Shown here in pieces: positions 6,038 to 12,890 of a DNA stretch of 16,639 nt. The DNA is from Sphingomonadales bacterium. GTDB lineage: Bacteria; Pseudomonadota; Alphaproteobacteria; Sphingomonadales; Sphingomonadaceae. Position 1 is the first letter of the stretch. The number at the start of each line of letters is the position of its first letter. The translations under genes and the position numbers were made by a program. Location of the stretch: assembly GCA_028868335.1 (NCBI GenBank), contig JAGWUU010000032.1, positions 1 to 16,639 of the forward strand. The letters run 5' to 3'. The notes beneath the pieces were generated by a model. It ran no database searches. It had not been told where the DNA came from and saw only the letters and a program-made list of their open reading frames with translations.

Positions 6038-6478
6038 ATCCCACCGCGCAAGGTCGGAATGATCCTGCCCACGCGGCTCGATCCAGGTCCAGACGCCACC
6101 GCGTTTCTCGCGCTTCCAGAACCACGAATCGCTCTTGAGGTGATCCATCGCGAAATCGACCGCTTCGAAGGCGGCGCGGCGGTGGCTGGCCGCGGCCGAA
6201 ACGCAGACGATCGGTTCACCGGGCAGCATGACCCCGGTGCGGTGGAGAATCATCATGCCCATCAGATCGAAACGCGACGCGGCACGCGCCGCCAGCGCCT
6301 CCATCCCCGGCAGGGTCAGCGGCGCGTAGTGGCTCAGTTCCAGCGCCTCGACCCCATCCTCGCCGCGAACCTCGCCGACGAAGGTGCAGACCCCGCCAAG
6401 CCCCGGATGCGCGTGGGTGAACGGGCCGACGAACTGGCCCGGGTTGAACGGTTGGGTGAGCAGGCGCACGTCGATCAT
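6035..6478 (-). CDS. moaE: Molybdopterin synthase catalytic subunit MoaE
   Basis: This 147-residue protein is the large subunit of molybdopterin synthase, which with thiocarboxylated MoaD puts the two dithiolene sulfurs into cyclic pyranopterin monophosphate. Visible family residues include R38 (FVGEVRG), H99-R100 (SHRRAAF) and the lysine pair K115 and K122 in LKSDSWFWKRE. These correspond to R39, H103-R104, K119 and K126 of E. coli MoaE with a steady four-residue shift after the first. SDSW replaces the more usual T-R-A-P between the lysines, a mild variation. The protein acts in the cytoplasm as a heterotetramer with MoaD. Its ATG comes four bases after the moaD stop, and it is the last gene of the folB-moaA-moaD-moaE operon. 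Confidence 0.96.
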   Translation of the reverse strand: MIDVRLLTQPFNPGQFVGPFTHAHPGLGGVCTFVGEVRGEDGVEALELSHYAPLTLPGMEALAARAASRFDLMGMMILHRTGVMLPGEPIVCVSAAASHRRAAFEAVDFAMDHLKSDSWFWKREKRGGVWTWIEPRGQDHSDLARWD

Positions 6479-6482
6479 CGCA

Positions 6483-6719
6483 TCAACCGCCGCTGACTGG
6501 CGGGAGAAAAGCCAACTCGTCCCCCTGTTCCAGCACGATGGTTTCCACGGCGCGCACCAGTTCGCCGTTCAGCGCCACCCGCACGCGTTCGTCGAGCAAC
6601 GCTATGGCAAGACTCGCGGGAAGGTCGGCAAGGACTTCGGCCAATGGACCGGCGGCAACTTCGCGTTCGGGCGTGCCCGCCACATCCGCCAGGCGGCCGA
6701 GGAACACCAGCGTTGCCAC
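6483..6719 (-). CDS. moaD: Molybdopterin synthase sulfur carrier subunit MoaD
   Basis: This 78-residue ubiquitin-like protein ends FLPPVSGG; the C-terminal Gly-Gly is adenylated by MoeB and turned into the thiocarboxylate that donates sulfur to MoaE. Length is normal (about 81). The start is GTG at 6717-6719, only two bases after the moaA stop codon. A run of Gs in the last codons of moaA could serve as ribosome binding site, so the two genes are translationally linked. An ATG start that keeps the first beta strand (ATLVFLGRLADVAG) is not available. Placement between moaA and moaE supports the call. Confidence 0.94.
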   Translation of the reverse strand: MATLVFLGRLADVAGTPEREVAAGPLAEVLADLPASLAIALLDERVRVALNGELVRAVETIVLEQGDELAFLPPVSGG

Positions 6720-6721
6720 CT

Positions 6722-7714
6722 CTACCCCCCGGTTGCCGACATGTGCCGGGCCAGCGCAGGAGCCTGCCCCCGCGCACCGATCGCGAAGTGGTGCCGTTCC
6801 GGCTTGATCGCCATTGCCCGGTCCAGCGCCCTCTCAAGCGCTGTATCGGGATCGTCCGAGCGCAAGGCCGTGCGCAGGTCCACCGCCTCGGTCCCACCCA
6901 GACAGGGATGGAGCGTGCCGGTCGTCGTCACCCGAACGCGGTTGCAACCGTCGCAGAAATTGCCTGTCAGCGGAGTGATCAGCCCCAGTCGCCCGCCGGT
7001 TTCCGCAACATCGAGGTAACGCGCCGGGCCGCCGGTGCGATGGCCGCTGGGGGTGAGCCTGTAGCGTTGCTCCAGGTTCGCGCGGACTTCGCTGAGGGGC
7101 AGATACTGGTCGAACCTGTCCGCCTCGACCTCGCCCAGCGGCATGACCTCGATCAGCGTCAGGTCCATGCCCCGCCCGTGCGCCCATTCCATCAGTACTG
7201 GAATCTCGCCGTCGTTGACGCCCTTCAACGCCACCGTGTTGATCTTGACCTGCAACCCCGCGGCCTGCGCCGCCGCGATGCCTTCCAGCACCCGCGGCAA
7301 TTCGTCGCGCCGCGCCAGTTCGGCGAAGCGCCCGCGATCGAGTGTATCGAGCGAAACATTGATGCGCCGCACTCCCGCCGCCGCCAGGTCATCGGCGAAG
7401 CGGGCAAGCTGGGTGCCGTTGGTGGTCAGGGTCAACTCGTCCAGTCCATCGCCCAGCTTGCGCCCCAGCGCACGAACCAGTTCGATCATGTCGCGCCGGA
7501 CCAGCGGTTCGCCCCCGGTGAGGCGTATCCGGGTCACGCCGCGAGCGATGAAGCCCAGGGCAAGGCGGTGCAGTTCCTCAAGGCTCAAGACCTCGGCGCG
7601 GGGCAGGAACGTCTGGCGCTCGGGCATGCAATAGGTGCAGCGCAGGTCGCAGCGGTCTGTCACCGACAGGCGGAGATAGGTGATGCGGCGCTGGAACCGA
7701 TCGAGAAGCGTCAT
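6722..7714 (-). CDS. moaA: GTP 3',8-cyclase MoaA (radical SAM)
   Basis: This 330-residue enzyme carries out the first step of molybdenum-cofactor synthesis, the radical rearrangement of GTP to 3',8-cyclo-7,8-dihydro-GTP, which MoaC then converts to the pyranopterin. The N-terminal cluster motif CDLRCTYC gives C22, C26 and C29 for the SAM-bound 4Fe-4S cluster. GGEP is at 67-70. The second cluster cysteines are C254, C257 and C271 (FCDGC and HPCLGG). The C-terminal Gly-Gly (329-330), needed in the active site, is present. Length is typical. The ATG at 7712-7714 overlaps the stop of the preceding gene by four bases (ATGA). moaC is not in this window. Confidence 0.97.
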   Translation of the reverse strand: MTLLDRFQRRITYLRLSVTDRCDLRCTYCMPERQTFLPRAEVLSLEELHRLALGFIARGVTRIRLTGGEPLVRRDMIELVRALGRKLGDGLDELTLTTNGTQLARFADDLAAAGVRRINVSLDTLDRGRFAELARRDELPRVLEGIAAAQAAGLQVKINTVALKGVNDGEIPVLMEWAHGRGMDLTLIEVMPLGEVEADRFDQYLPLSEVRANLEQRYRLTPSGHRTGGPARYLDVAETGGRLGLITPLTGNFCDGCNRVRVTTTGTLHPCLGGTEAVDLRTALRSDDPDTALERALDRAMAIKPERHHFAIGARGQAPALARHMSATGG

Positions 7715-8049
7715 GGGGCGGACTCTATCACGGGACCGGCCCCGGCGTCATCCAGCGGAAGATATTGCCCGGTGAGTCCGGGTGCGGCGGCCACATAGGC
7801 GATCGCGGCGTCGATCGACCTGGCATTGCCACCAGCCACGGCATTGACCCGCGCCGGGACGGCCTGCCGCGCCAGCCCCTGCACGGCGGCTAGGCGCCAT
7901 GCGGCGTGGGTGTGATCGACGGCGGGGAAGATGATGACAATGTCCTCCTCCACCGGGCAAGACACAAGACCCGTCATGACGTCGGCGTAAAACCTTGCCG
8001 CAGCAGCAAGCGGATCAGCGGGAAGGCCGGAAATATCCAGCCTGCGCAT
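7711..8049 (-). CDS. SDR-like half protein in the pterin operon, catalytic residues lost
   Basis: This 112-residue protein has no certain family name. Residues about 50-105 look like the back half of a short-chain dehydrogenase/reductase: AAVQGLARQAVPARVNAVAGG (54-74) matches the SDR pattern ending in R-V-N-A-V-x-P-G, and LTGQYLPLD (92-100) matches the common I-T-G-Q-x-L-x-V-D-G-G. The N-terminal nucleotide-binding GxxxGxG motif is absent. Aligned to the SDR YxxxK, the tyrosine and lysine positions read alanine and leucine, so classical reductase activity is unlikely. It overlaps folB by one base (TGATG) and moaA by four (ATGA), so it is tightly co-translated with pterin genes. SDRs such as FolM act on dihydropterins, so a pterin-linked binding or partner role is possible, but that is speculation. 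Confidence 0.7.
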   Translation of the reverse strand: MRRLDISGLPADPLAAAARFYADVMTGLVSCPVEEDIVIIFPAVDHTHAAWRLAAVQGLARQAVPARVNAVAGGNARSIDAAIAYVAAAPGLTGQYLPLDDAGAGPVIESAP

Positions 8050-8420
8050 CAGCGCCGCTCACGGGTAAGGGTCATGCCGATCTTCTCGCCCGCCTCGCTG
8101 ATTGCCAGCTTGACGATCTTGACCGTCACCACCTCGACCCGCTCGTCTTGCAGGAACAGCGTTTCGCAGATGTGATCGGCCACCGCCTCGATCAGCTTGA
8201 AGTGTACGCCCGCTGGCAGCGCGTCCGACGCGGCGAACTTCAGGTCCATGTAGTTCTTGCTGGCCGACAGCGGCGTTTCCGGCTCGTAGCGCGCGATCGG
8301 TTTCAGGCGCACCTGGATCGTGATCAGCAGCGGCTGGGGCCGGCCGGTTTCCTCCGAATAGATGCCGGTGAGGACATCGTGTTCGAATTCGGCAATTTCG
8401 AGGATCAGCGAATCGGCCAT
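8049..8420 (-). CDS. folB: Dihydroneopterin aldolase FolB
   Basis: This 123-residue protein matches FolB, which splits 7,8-dihydroneopterin to 6-hydroxymethyl-7,8-dihydropterin and glycolaldehyde in folate synthesis. Family features seen are the acidic residues in GIYSEETGRPQP (20-30), the pterin-site tyrosine Y57 (KNYMDLKFA), FKLIEAVADHICE (74-86, equivalent to the FxLIExLA motif), and lysine K104 in IVKLAISEAG, at the place of the catalytic lysine. Here leucine follows that lysine instead of the usual proline. Length is normal for the family. The ATG is at 8418-8420. It begins a run of overlapping genes that continues through the SDR-like protein into moaA, moaD and moaE. Confidence 0.9.
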   Translation of the reverse strand: MADSLILEIAEFEHDVLTGIYSEETGRPQPLLITIQVRLKPIARYEPETPLSASKNYMDLKFAASDALPAGVHFKLIEAVADHICETLFLQDERVEVVTVKIVKLAISEAGEKIGMTLTRERR

Positions 8421-8429
8421 GAACGGTCC

Positions 8430-9398
8430 TTAGTCCGGATTGGACCAGCGAGCGAAAATTGCGGTGGGCAGCAAGCGACCGTCGCCCCCTTCCTCACGTA
8501 CTGCCAGATCGCCGTACTCGATCAACCCGGGGAGGTCGCGAAAGATTTCTTCCATTAGCCCAGCCAATGCCAGCGCACTCATCCGCACGGCATAGACCGT
8601 CAGGAACAGGAAGCGGCTGTCGGCATCGAGCAGGCGGCGGCAGTCAGCGACCAGGCCGGGCAAGTGTTCCTCCAGCCGCCACACCTCTCCCTCTGGTCCA
8701 CGGCCGAACTTGGGAGGATCGAGGATGATCCCGTCATAGCGCTTGCCGCGCCGCACCTCGCGCGCGGTGAACTTGGCGGCATCATCGACGATCCAGCGCA
8801 CCGGACGATCGGCCATGCCCGACAGCACCGCATTCTCGCGCGCCTGGGCGACCGATTTCTTGCTGGCGTCGACATGGGTGACGGGCCCGTATGCCGAAAG
8901 CGCCAGTGTGCCGACGCCGGTGTAGCCGAACAGGTTGAGACTGCTGAACGCGTCGTCCCCGGCCTGACCGGGGACCGCTGAGATCCCGGCCGGGCCTTGG
9001 GTCGATGAGGCAAGCGGTCCCCGGCCAGGCCGGAGACGACGGTACTGCTCGCCTATCCACTCCCACACCGGGGCCATGTCGGGGAAGAAGCCGAGATGGC
9101 GGAACGGGGTGCAACTGGCGGTGAAGCGCACGTCGCCCCAGGCGAGTGGCCAGCCTTCCTGCGGAACCGGGCGCGCATAGTGCCAGCGGCCGCCGCCATC
9201 CTCGTCCGAGCCGGGGACGAACTCGCCATCAGAGGTCCAGCGCTCAAGCCGCGGACGCCACAGCGCCTGGGTGTCGGGACGGATGAAGCGGTGCGGGCCG
9301 TAACGCTCAAGCTTGCGGCCGTCGCCCGAATCGATCAGGCCGTAATCGGCCCAGGCCTCACCGGCCATGATGACGGGCGCTTCGGCCAGCCTTGCCAC
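8430..9398 (-). CDS. Class I SAM-dependent methyltransferase, RlmI/RlmK-like, with a repeat-derived insert
   Basis: This 322-residue protein belongs to the COG1092 (RlmI/RlmK-like) rRNA methyltransferases but has no PUA domain. SAM motif I is LNLFGYTGVGTLAL (154-167), the acidic loop is HVDASKKSVAQARENA (175-190), and the catalytic-loop motif is ILDPPKFGRG (225-234). Where RlmI-type m5C enzymes have a cysteine in a later S-C-S motif, this one reads FLTVYAVRM, so base specificity may differ; the target is not known. Residues about 120-149 are encoded by a REP-like inverted repeat (8951-9041) and sit just before the Rossmann fold. The start is GTG at 9396-9398, backed by GGGAG at 9409-9413; an ATG at 9366-9368 would lose ten residues and has no ribosome binding site. 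Confidence 0.85.
   Translation of the reverse strand: MARLAEAPVIMAGEAWADYGLIDSGDGRKLERYGPHRFIRPDTQALWRPRLERWTSDGEFVPGSDEDGGGRWHYARPVPQEGWPLAWGDVRFTASCTPFRHLGFFPDMAPVWEWIGEQYRRLRPGRGPLASSTQGPAGISAVPGQAGDDAFSSLNLFGYTGVGTLALSAYGPVTHVDASKKSVAQARENAVLSGMADRPVRWIVDDAAKFTAREVRRGKRYDGIILDPPKFGRGPEGEVWRLEEHLPGLVADCRRLLDADSRFLFLTVYAVRMSALALAGLMEEIFRDLPGLIEYGDLAVREEGGDGRLLPTAIFARWSNPD
8951..9041. repeat. REP-like inverted repeat, copy B (beta/beta), inside a coding region
   Basis: This 91-bp inverted repeat lies wholly inside the methyltransferase gene. The left arm starts CGTCGTCCCCGGCCTGACC (8951). The right arm, read in reverse complement from 9041, starts CGTCGTCTCCGGCCTGGCC; both continue GGGGACCGCT. 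It has the same size and end sequence as copies A and C. It encodes about residues 120-149 of the protein without a stop codon. Confidence 0.85.
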
Positions 9399-9505
9399 TC
9401 AGTCAAACTCCCGCTCAGCCCAAGCCCATCGAAAGTCACGCGCCCAGCCCGTCAATTGCACGCGCGCTTCGACGCGCCCGGCACAATCGGGGGAGAGGTG
9501 GTCTG

Positions 9506-10906
9506 TCACCCGCGCTGCACCGCGTGTTCGGCAACATAGTCCGCAATCGCGGCATAGTCGCCGGGCAGTTCAACCAGACGTTCCTCGCGCTCGAACAGGT
9601 CGCCGATCCGTGATGGCAAGATCGGGCGCTGGCCTGTGGCGCGCTCAACAGCGTCGCGGAACTTGGCCGGGTGAGCGGTCGCCAGCGTCACCACTGGCAC
9701 GGCCGAGTCGATCCCGGTGGTGCGCGCGGCGTGGAGGCCGATCGCAGTATGCGGATCGAGCAGTTCGCCGCTGGCGTCGAAGGCCCAGCGGATCGCCTGG
9801 GCCATATCGCCCGCGTCGGCCCGCGCGCTGGAGAACAGCGCCGCCGCCCCTTCGCGCTGCGCATTGGTAAGCTGCATCGCCCGGGTTTTCTCGAACCCCG
9901 CCATTTGCTCTGCCAACGCCTTGCCGTCGCGACCGTTGAGATCGAACAGCAGCCGCTCGAAGTTGGACGAAACCTGGATGTCCATCGACGGCGCCGCGGT
10001 CGGGGTGACTGTCCCGGCGGAATAATCGCCCGTGGTCAGCGCGCGATGGAGGATGTCGTTGACATTGGTGGCGACGATCAATCGCTCGATCGGCAGCCCC
10101 ATCTGCGCGGCGACGTAGCCTGCGAAAACGTCCCCGAAGTTGCCGGTCGGCACCGCGAAGGCAACCTTGCGGTGCGGCGCGCCCAGTTGCAGCGCGGCGG
10201 CAAAGTAATAGACCACCTGCGCCATCAGCCGCGCCCAGTTGATCGAATTGACCGCGCCGATGGCGAAGCGATCGGTCATCGCCGCATCGTTGAACATCCG
10301 CTTCACCATCGCCTGGGCATCGTCGAACGTGCCCTCGATCGCGATATTGTGGACGTTGGGCGCCAGCACCGTGGTCATCTGGCGGCGCTGGACGTCGCTG
10401 ACCCGGCCTTTGGGGTGGAGCATGAAAATATCGACCCGCGCCCGCCCGGCGACCGCGTCGATCGCTGCCGATCCGGTATCGCCGGAGGTCGCCCCGACGA
10501 TGGTAAGCGGATCGCCGCCACGGCTGAGAAATTCCTCGAACAGCAGCCCCAGCAGTTGCAGCGCCACGTCCTTGAAGGCCAGTGTCGGACCATGAAACAG
10601 TTCAAGCAGCCAGTGCTGTTCGTCGAGCTGCTTGAGCGGCGTCACCGCCTTGTGGGCGAAGCGGCCATAGGCCGCCGTGGTCAGTTCGAGCAGGCGTTCG
10701 GGCGACAGGCTGTCCCCGACGAAAGGCTGCATCACCCGCGCCGCCAGCTCGGCATAAGGCAGCCCGGCCATCGCCGCGATCTGCGCTTCGGTAAAGCGCG
10801 GCCACTCGCGCGGGACATAAAGTCCGCCATCGGAAGCAAGGCCGGCCAGCGTCGCTCCAGCGAAATCGAGCGCCGGAGCGCTGCCACGGGTAGAGATGTA
10901 GTCCAT
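9506..10906 (-). CDS. thrC: Threonine synthase
   Basis: This 466-residue enzyme converts O-phospho-L-homoserine to L-threonine with pyridoxal phosphate in the cytoplasm. It is the long fungal/E. coli-type form, beginning MDYISTRGSAPALDF. The cofactor lysine is K112 in FHGPTLAFKD. The phosphate-binding region is IVGATSGDTGSAAIDA, and PTGNFGDVFAGYVA is also conserved. Length agrees with the family (about 430-470). The ATG is at 10904-10906 with no clear Shine-Dalgarno. It follows SURF1 on the same strand after a 119-base gap, an arrangement I recall from other sphingomonads. That gap contains a hairpin (10946-10990) that would lie in the thrC leader. 107 bases separate the gene from the methyltransferase downstream, and I see nothing clear in them. 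Confidence 0.97.
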   Translation of the reverse strand: MDYISTRGSAPALDFAGATLAGLASDGGLYVPREWPRFTEAQIAAMAGLPYAELAARVMQPFVGDSLSPERLLELTTAAYGRFAHKAVTPLKQLDEQHWLLELFHGPTLAFKDVALQLLGLLFEEFLSRGGDPLTIVGATSGDTGSAAIDAVAGRARVDIFMLHPKGRVSDVQRRQMTTVLAPNVHNIAIEGTFDDAQAMVKRMFNDAAMTDRFAIGAVNSINWARLMAQVVYYFAAALQLGAPHRKVAFAVPTGNFGDVFAGYVAAQMGLPIERLIVATNVNDILHRALTTGDYSAGTVTPTAAPSMDIQVSSNFERLLFDLNGRDGKALAEQMAGFEKTRAMQLTNAQREGAAALFSSARADAGDMAQAIRWAFDASGELLDPHTAIGLHAARTTGIDSAVPVVTLATAHPAKFRDAVERATGQRPILPSRIGDLFEREERLVELPGDYAAIADYVAEHAVQRG

Positions 10907-10945
10907 CAGTGCGGGCCGTTAGCCGCAACCCCGCGCAAATGAAAC

Positions 10946-10990
10946 CCCATCCGTTCGCGTCGGGCGAAGTCCGGGCGCATTGCGGATGGG
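10946..10990 (-). promoter_or_regulatory. Two-level hairpin in the thrC leader
   Basis: An outer eight-pair stem, CCCATCCG (10946-10953) with CGGATGGG (10983-10990), encloses an inner five-pair stem, TTCGC (10954-10958) with GCGAA (10964-10968). On the minus strand it lies about 40 bases before the thrC start and just after the SURF1 gene. It has no U tract on either side, so it is not a plain terminator. A role in stability or regulation is only a guess. Confidence 0.4.
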
Positions 10991-11025
10991 TGCCGCGCCT
11001 TCGTCCAGCACGAACGAATCCCCGA

Positions 11026-11607
11026 TCAGGAAGCCAGCCGCTTCCTCAGCGCCAGCGCATAGATTACCAGCGCGGTCGCCGCGAACAGGAACCACTGCAC
11101 CGCGTAGGACAGGTGGTTGTTGGGAATGGCGTTAGGATCGGGCGCGGCGCTGGCCTGCAATCCCTCGACGGGCTGGCCAGCCACAACCCGCGCGCCTTGC
11201 TGCCCATCGGGAGCGATGAAGCCACTGACCGGGCCGCCGCTGTAGTGGATCGGCGCGGGCGCCTGCGACCAGCCGATGTTCACCTCGACCGGCAAGCCAT
11301 CAGCGCGGCGACACTGCCCCCATTGGGCCCAGCCCGACTGGCCCTTGCTGTCGTGCCCGGCTCTGGGTTGCGTATCGCCGTTTGCGATGCATTCGAACGT
11401 GGTGTGACGGAACCACGCCCGCTCGCGCGCGGCCTTGTCGGCGGGGATTTCCACCTCGGACGAGTACCTGGCATTCTCGCTGTAGAGATGCAGCAGGCCC
11501 TCCTTCTGGTGGAGCCGATCGAGTTGCCAGAACCCCAGCCGGATCATCACGCCCGCCGCCAAAAGAACAAGCAGCGTCGGGAAAAACGGAATTCTCCGCA
11601 GGGTCAT
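11026..11607 (-). CDS. SURF1 family cytochrome oxidase assembly protein
   Basis: This 193-residue membrane protein has the SURF1 plan: an N-terminal transmembrane helix (about 8-24) followed by LGFWQLDRL (24-32, the LGxWQ signature), a periplasmic domain, and a C-terminal helix (about 169-188) preceded by NNHLSYAVQWF (163-173). Family knowledge: SURF1 binds heme a and helps insert it into subunit I of aa3-type oxidases. At 193 residues it is shorter than most SURF1 proteins (about 230-250), the shortening lying in the periplasmic part. I chose ATG 11605-11607, which overlaps the DUF983 stop by four bases; the frame is open further upstream, but that part overlies DUF983 and is not SURF1-like. 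It belongs to the cox assembly cluster. Confidence 0.92.
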   Translation of the reverse strand: MTLRRIPFFPTLLVLLAAGVMIRLGFWQLDRLHQKEGLLHLYSENARYSSEVEIPADKAARERAWFRHTTFECIANGDTQPRAGHDSKGQSGWAQWGQCRRADGLPVEVNIGWSQAPAPIHYSGGPVSGFIAPDGQQGARVVAGQPVEGLQASAAPDPNAIPNNHLSYAVQWFLFAATALVIYALALRKRLAS

Positions 11608-11999
11608 TCGTCGCGAATATCCTTGCCGGTAGCCTCGCGCGCCTTGCGCTGAAACTCGGCCGCGAGCAGCGCGGCCTTGCTCACGCGCAGGCCCCATATC
11701 GTGGCGCCGACGATCAGCGGCAGCCACAGCAGGAGGTGAACCCACCACGGCGGCTCAAACCTGAATTCGACCACCACGGCCAGGATCACCACCAGGGCGC
11801 CGATCACCGTGGTAAGAAATGCCGCAGGTCCATCGCCCACGTTGAACCCGGCAATGTCCAGCCCGCAGACCCGGCAGCGCGGGGCAAAACTGGTCAATCC
11901 GTTGAACAGGGTCTTGGCTCCGCACTGGGGGCACAGGCCAAAAAGGGCAGCACGGCCAATGCCGGGCTGCCCTTTTGAAGTGACGGTTTCGTCAGCCAT
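11604..11999 (-). CDS. DUF983 family membrane protein with zinc-ribbon cysteines
   Basis: This 131-residue protein matches DUF983, a family regularly found among cytochrome oxidase genes in alphaproteobacteria. It has two CxxC pairs, CPQC (23-26) and CRVC (42-45), likely to bind zinc on the cytoplasmic side. Two transmembrane helices follow, at about 59-78 and 86-104, and then a charged C-terminal tail. Its exact job is not known to me; an accessory role in oxidase assembly is inferred from context. The start ATG (11997-11999) comes three bases after the coxC stop, and the 3' end overlaps SURF1 by four bases. A terminator-like hairpin lies within codons 8-20. No alternative start exists between that hairpin and the first CxxC, so translation must begin before it. 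Confidence 0.88.
   Translation of the reverse strand: MADETVTSKGQPGIGRAALFGLCPQCGAKTLFNGLTSFAPRCRVCGLDIAGFNVGDGPAAFLTTVIGALVVILAVVVEFRFEPPWWVHLLLWLPLIVGATIWGLRVSKAALLAAEFQRKAREATGKDIRDE
11940..11976 (-). terminator. Terminator-like hairpin with U tract inside the 5' end of the DUF983 gene
   Basis: The 11-base arms AAAAGGGCAGC (11941-11951) and GCTGCCCTTTT (11966-11976) are perfectly complementary. Within the loop CGGC-CAAT-GCCG adds four more pairs. On the minus strand the G+C part of the stem is followed by five Ts (11944-11940), the classical intrinsic-terminator layout. It begins 24 bases into the DUF983 gene, just after coxC. It could lower transcription into DUF983, SURF1 and thrC. Structure is seen; activity is inference. 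Confidence 0.55.
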
Positions 12000-12002
12000 C
12001 GC

Positions 12003-12824
12003 TTAGTGGACTGGATAGCCCCAGCCGCCCCATACATAGACGGCGACGAACAGGAACAGCCACACCACGTCGACGAAGTGCCAGTACCAGGCAGCGGCTT
12101 CGAAGCCGAAGTGCTGCTTGGGAGTGAAATCGCCGCGATAGGCGCGCAGCAGGCAGACGATCAGCATGATCGTGCCGACGATGACGTGGAAGCCGTGGAA
12201 ACCGGTCGCCATGTAGAACGCCGAGCCATAGGTGTTGCCGCCGAAGCCGAACGGCGCGTGGATATATTCATAGGCCTGGATGCTGGTGAACAGCATGCCG
12301 AGCAGGACCGTCGCCCACAGGCCCTTCTTCAGCCCATCGCGATCGCCGTGGATCAGTGCATGGTGTGCCCAAGTGACCGTGGTGCCCGAGCACAGCAGGA
12401 TCAGCGTGTTGAGCAGCGGCAGATTGAAGGGATCCATCACCGCTTCGATCGCCTTGGGCGGCCACTGTCCGCCGACCACGTCTGCCAGCTTGCTGGGGAA
12501 CAGCGAGAAATCGAAGAAGGCCCAGAACCAGCCGACGAAGAACATCACTTCCGAAGCGATGAACAGGATCATGCCATAGCGCTGGTGAAGCTGGACAACC
12601 GGGGTGTGATCGCCGCCGTGTGCTTCGGCGATGATCTTGCCGAACCACGAGAACATCGAGGCAAGCAGGATCGCAAGGCCAAGCCAGGGCACGAAATGCC
12701 CGCCCGGAAGCGAGTGCATGAACAGCACCATGCCACTTGTGAAGGTCAGCGCGCCGATCGTTGTCAGCAGCGGGGCAATATCCGGCGGCAGGATATGATA
12801 TTCGTGGTTCTTGGTTCCAGCCAT
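12003..12824 (-). CDS. coxC: Cytochrome c oxidase subunit III
   Basis: This 273-residue integral membrane protein is subunit III of the aa3-type oxidase (also named ctaE). It begins MAGTKNHEYHILPPDIAPL, and the first helices TTIGALTFTSGMVLFMH and WLGLAILLASMFSWF are standard. The conserved glutamate E92 lies in FIASEVMFFVGWFWAFF. The C-terminal HFVDVVWLFLFVAVYVWGG is diagnostic. About seven transmembrane helices can be read. Subunit III stabilises the catalytic subunit I during turnover and helps proton uptake. The ATG is at 12822-12824 with GGGGA upstream as ribosome binding site. It sits 66 bases after the cox11 gene and three bases before DUF983. Confidence 0.98.
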   Translation of the reverse strand: MAGTKNHEYHILPPDIAPLLTTIGALTFTSGMVLFMHSLPGGHFVPWLGLAILLASMFSWFGKIIAEAHGGDHTPVVQLHQRYGMILFIASEVMFFVGWFWAFFDFSLFPSKLADVVGGQWPPKAIEAVMDPFNLPLLNTLILLCSGTTVTWAHHALIHGDRDGLKKGLWATVLLGMLFTSIQAYEYIHAPFGFGGNTYGSAFYMATGFHGFHVIVGTIMLIVCLLRAYRGDFTPKQHFGFEAAAWYWHFVDVVWLFLFVAVYVWGGWGYPVH

Positions 12825-12890
12825 GATGCTGTGGTCCCCGTTCCTTGGTCACTTTCGGCGAAACGCTCGCCGGGCAATTGCCAGACGCCC

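Noticed and set aside
9399..9505. A possible small gene or promoter between thrC and the methyltransferase
   Set aside because: Only a short GC hairpin (9462-9466 with 9473-9477) and a weak TTGACG without a matching -10 box were found; neither is convincing.
9671..10942. A 423-residue open frame on the plus strand opposite thrC
   Set aside because: The minus-strand gene is a clear threonine synthase; the opposite frame shows no domain or start signal.
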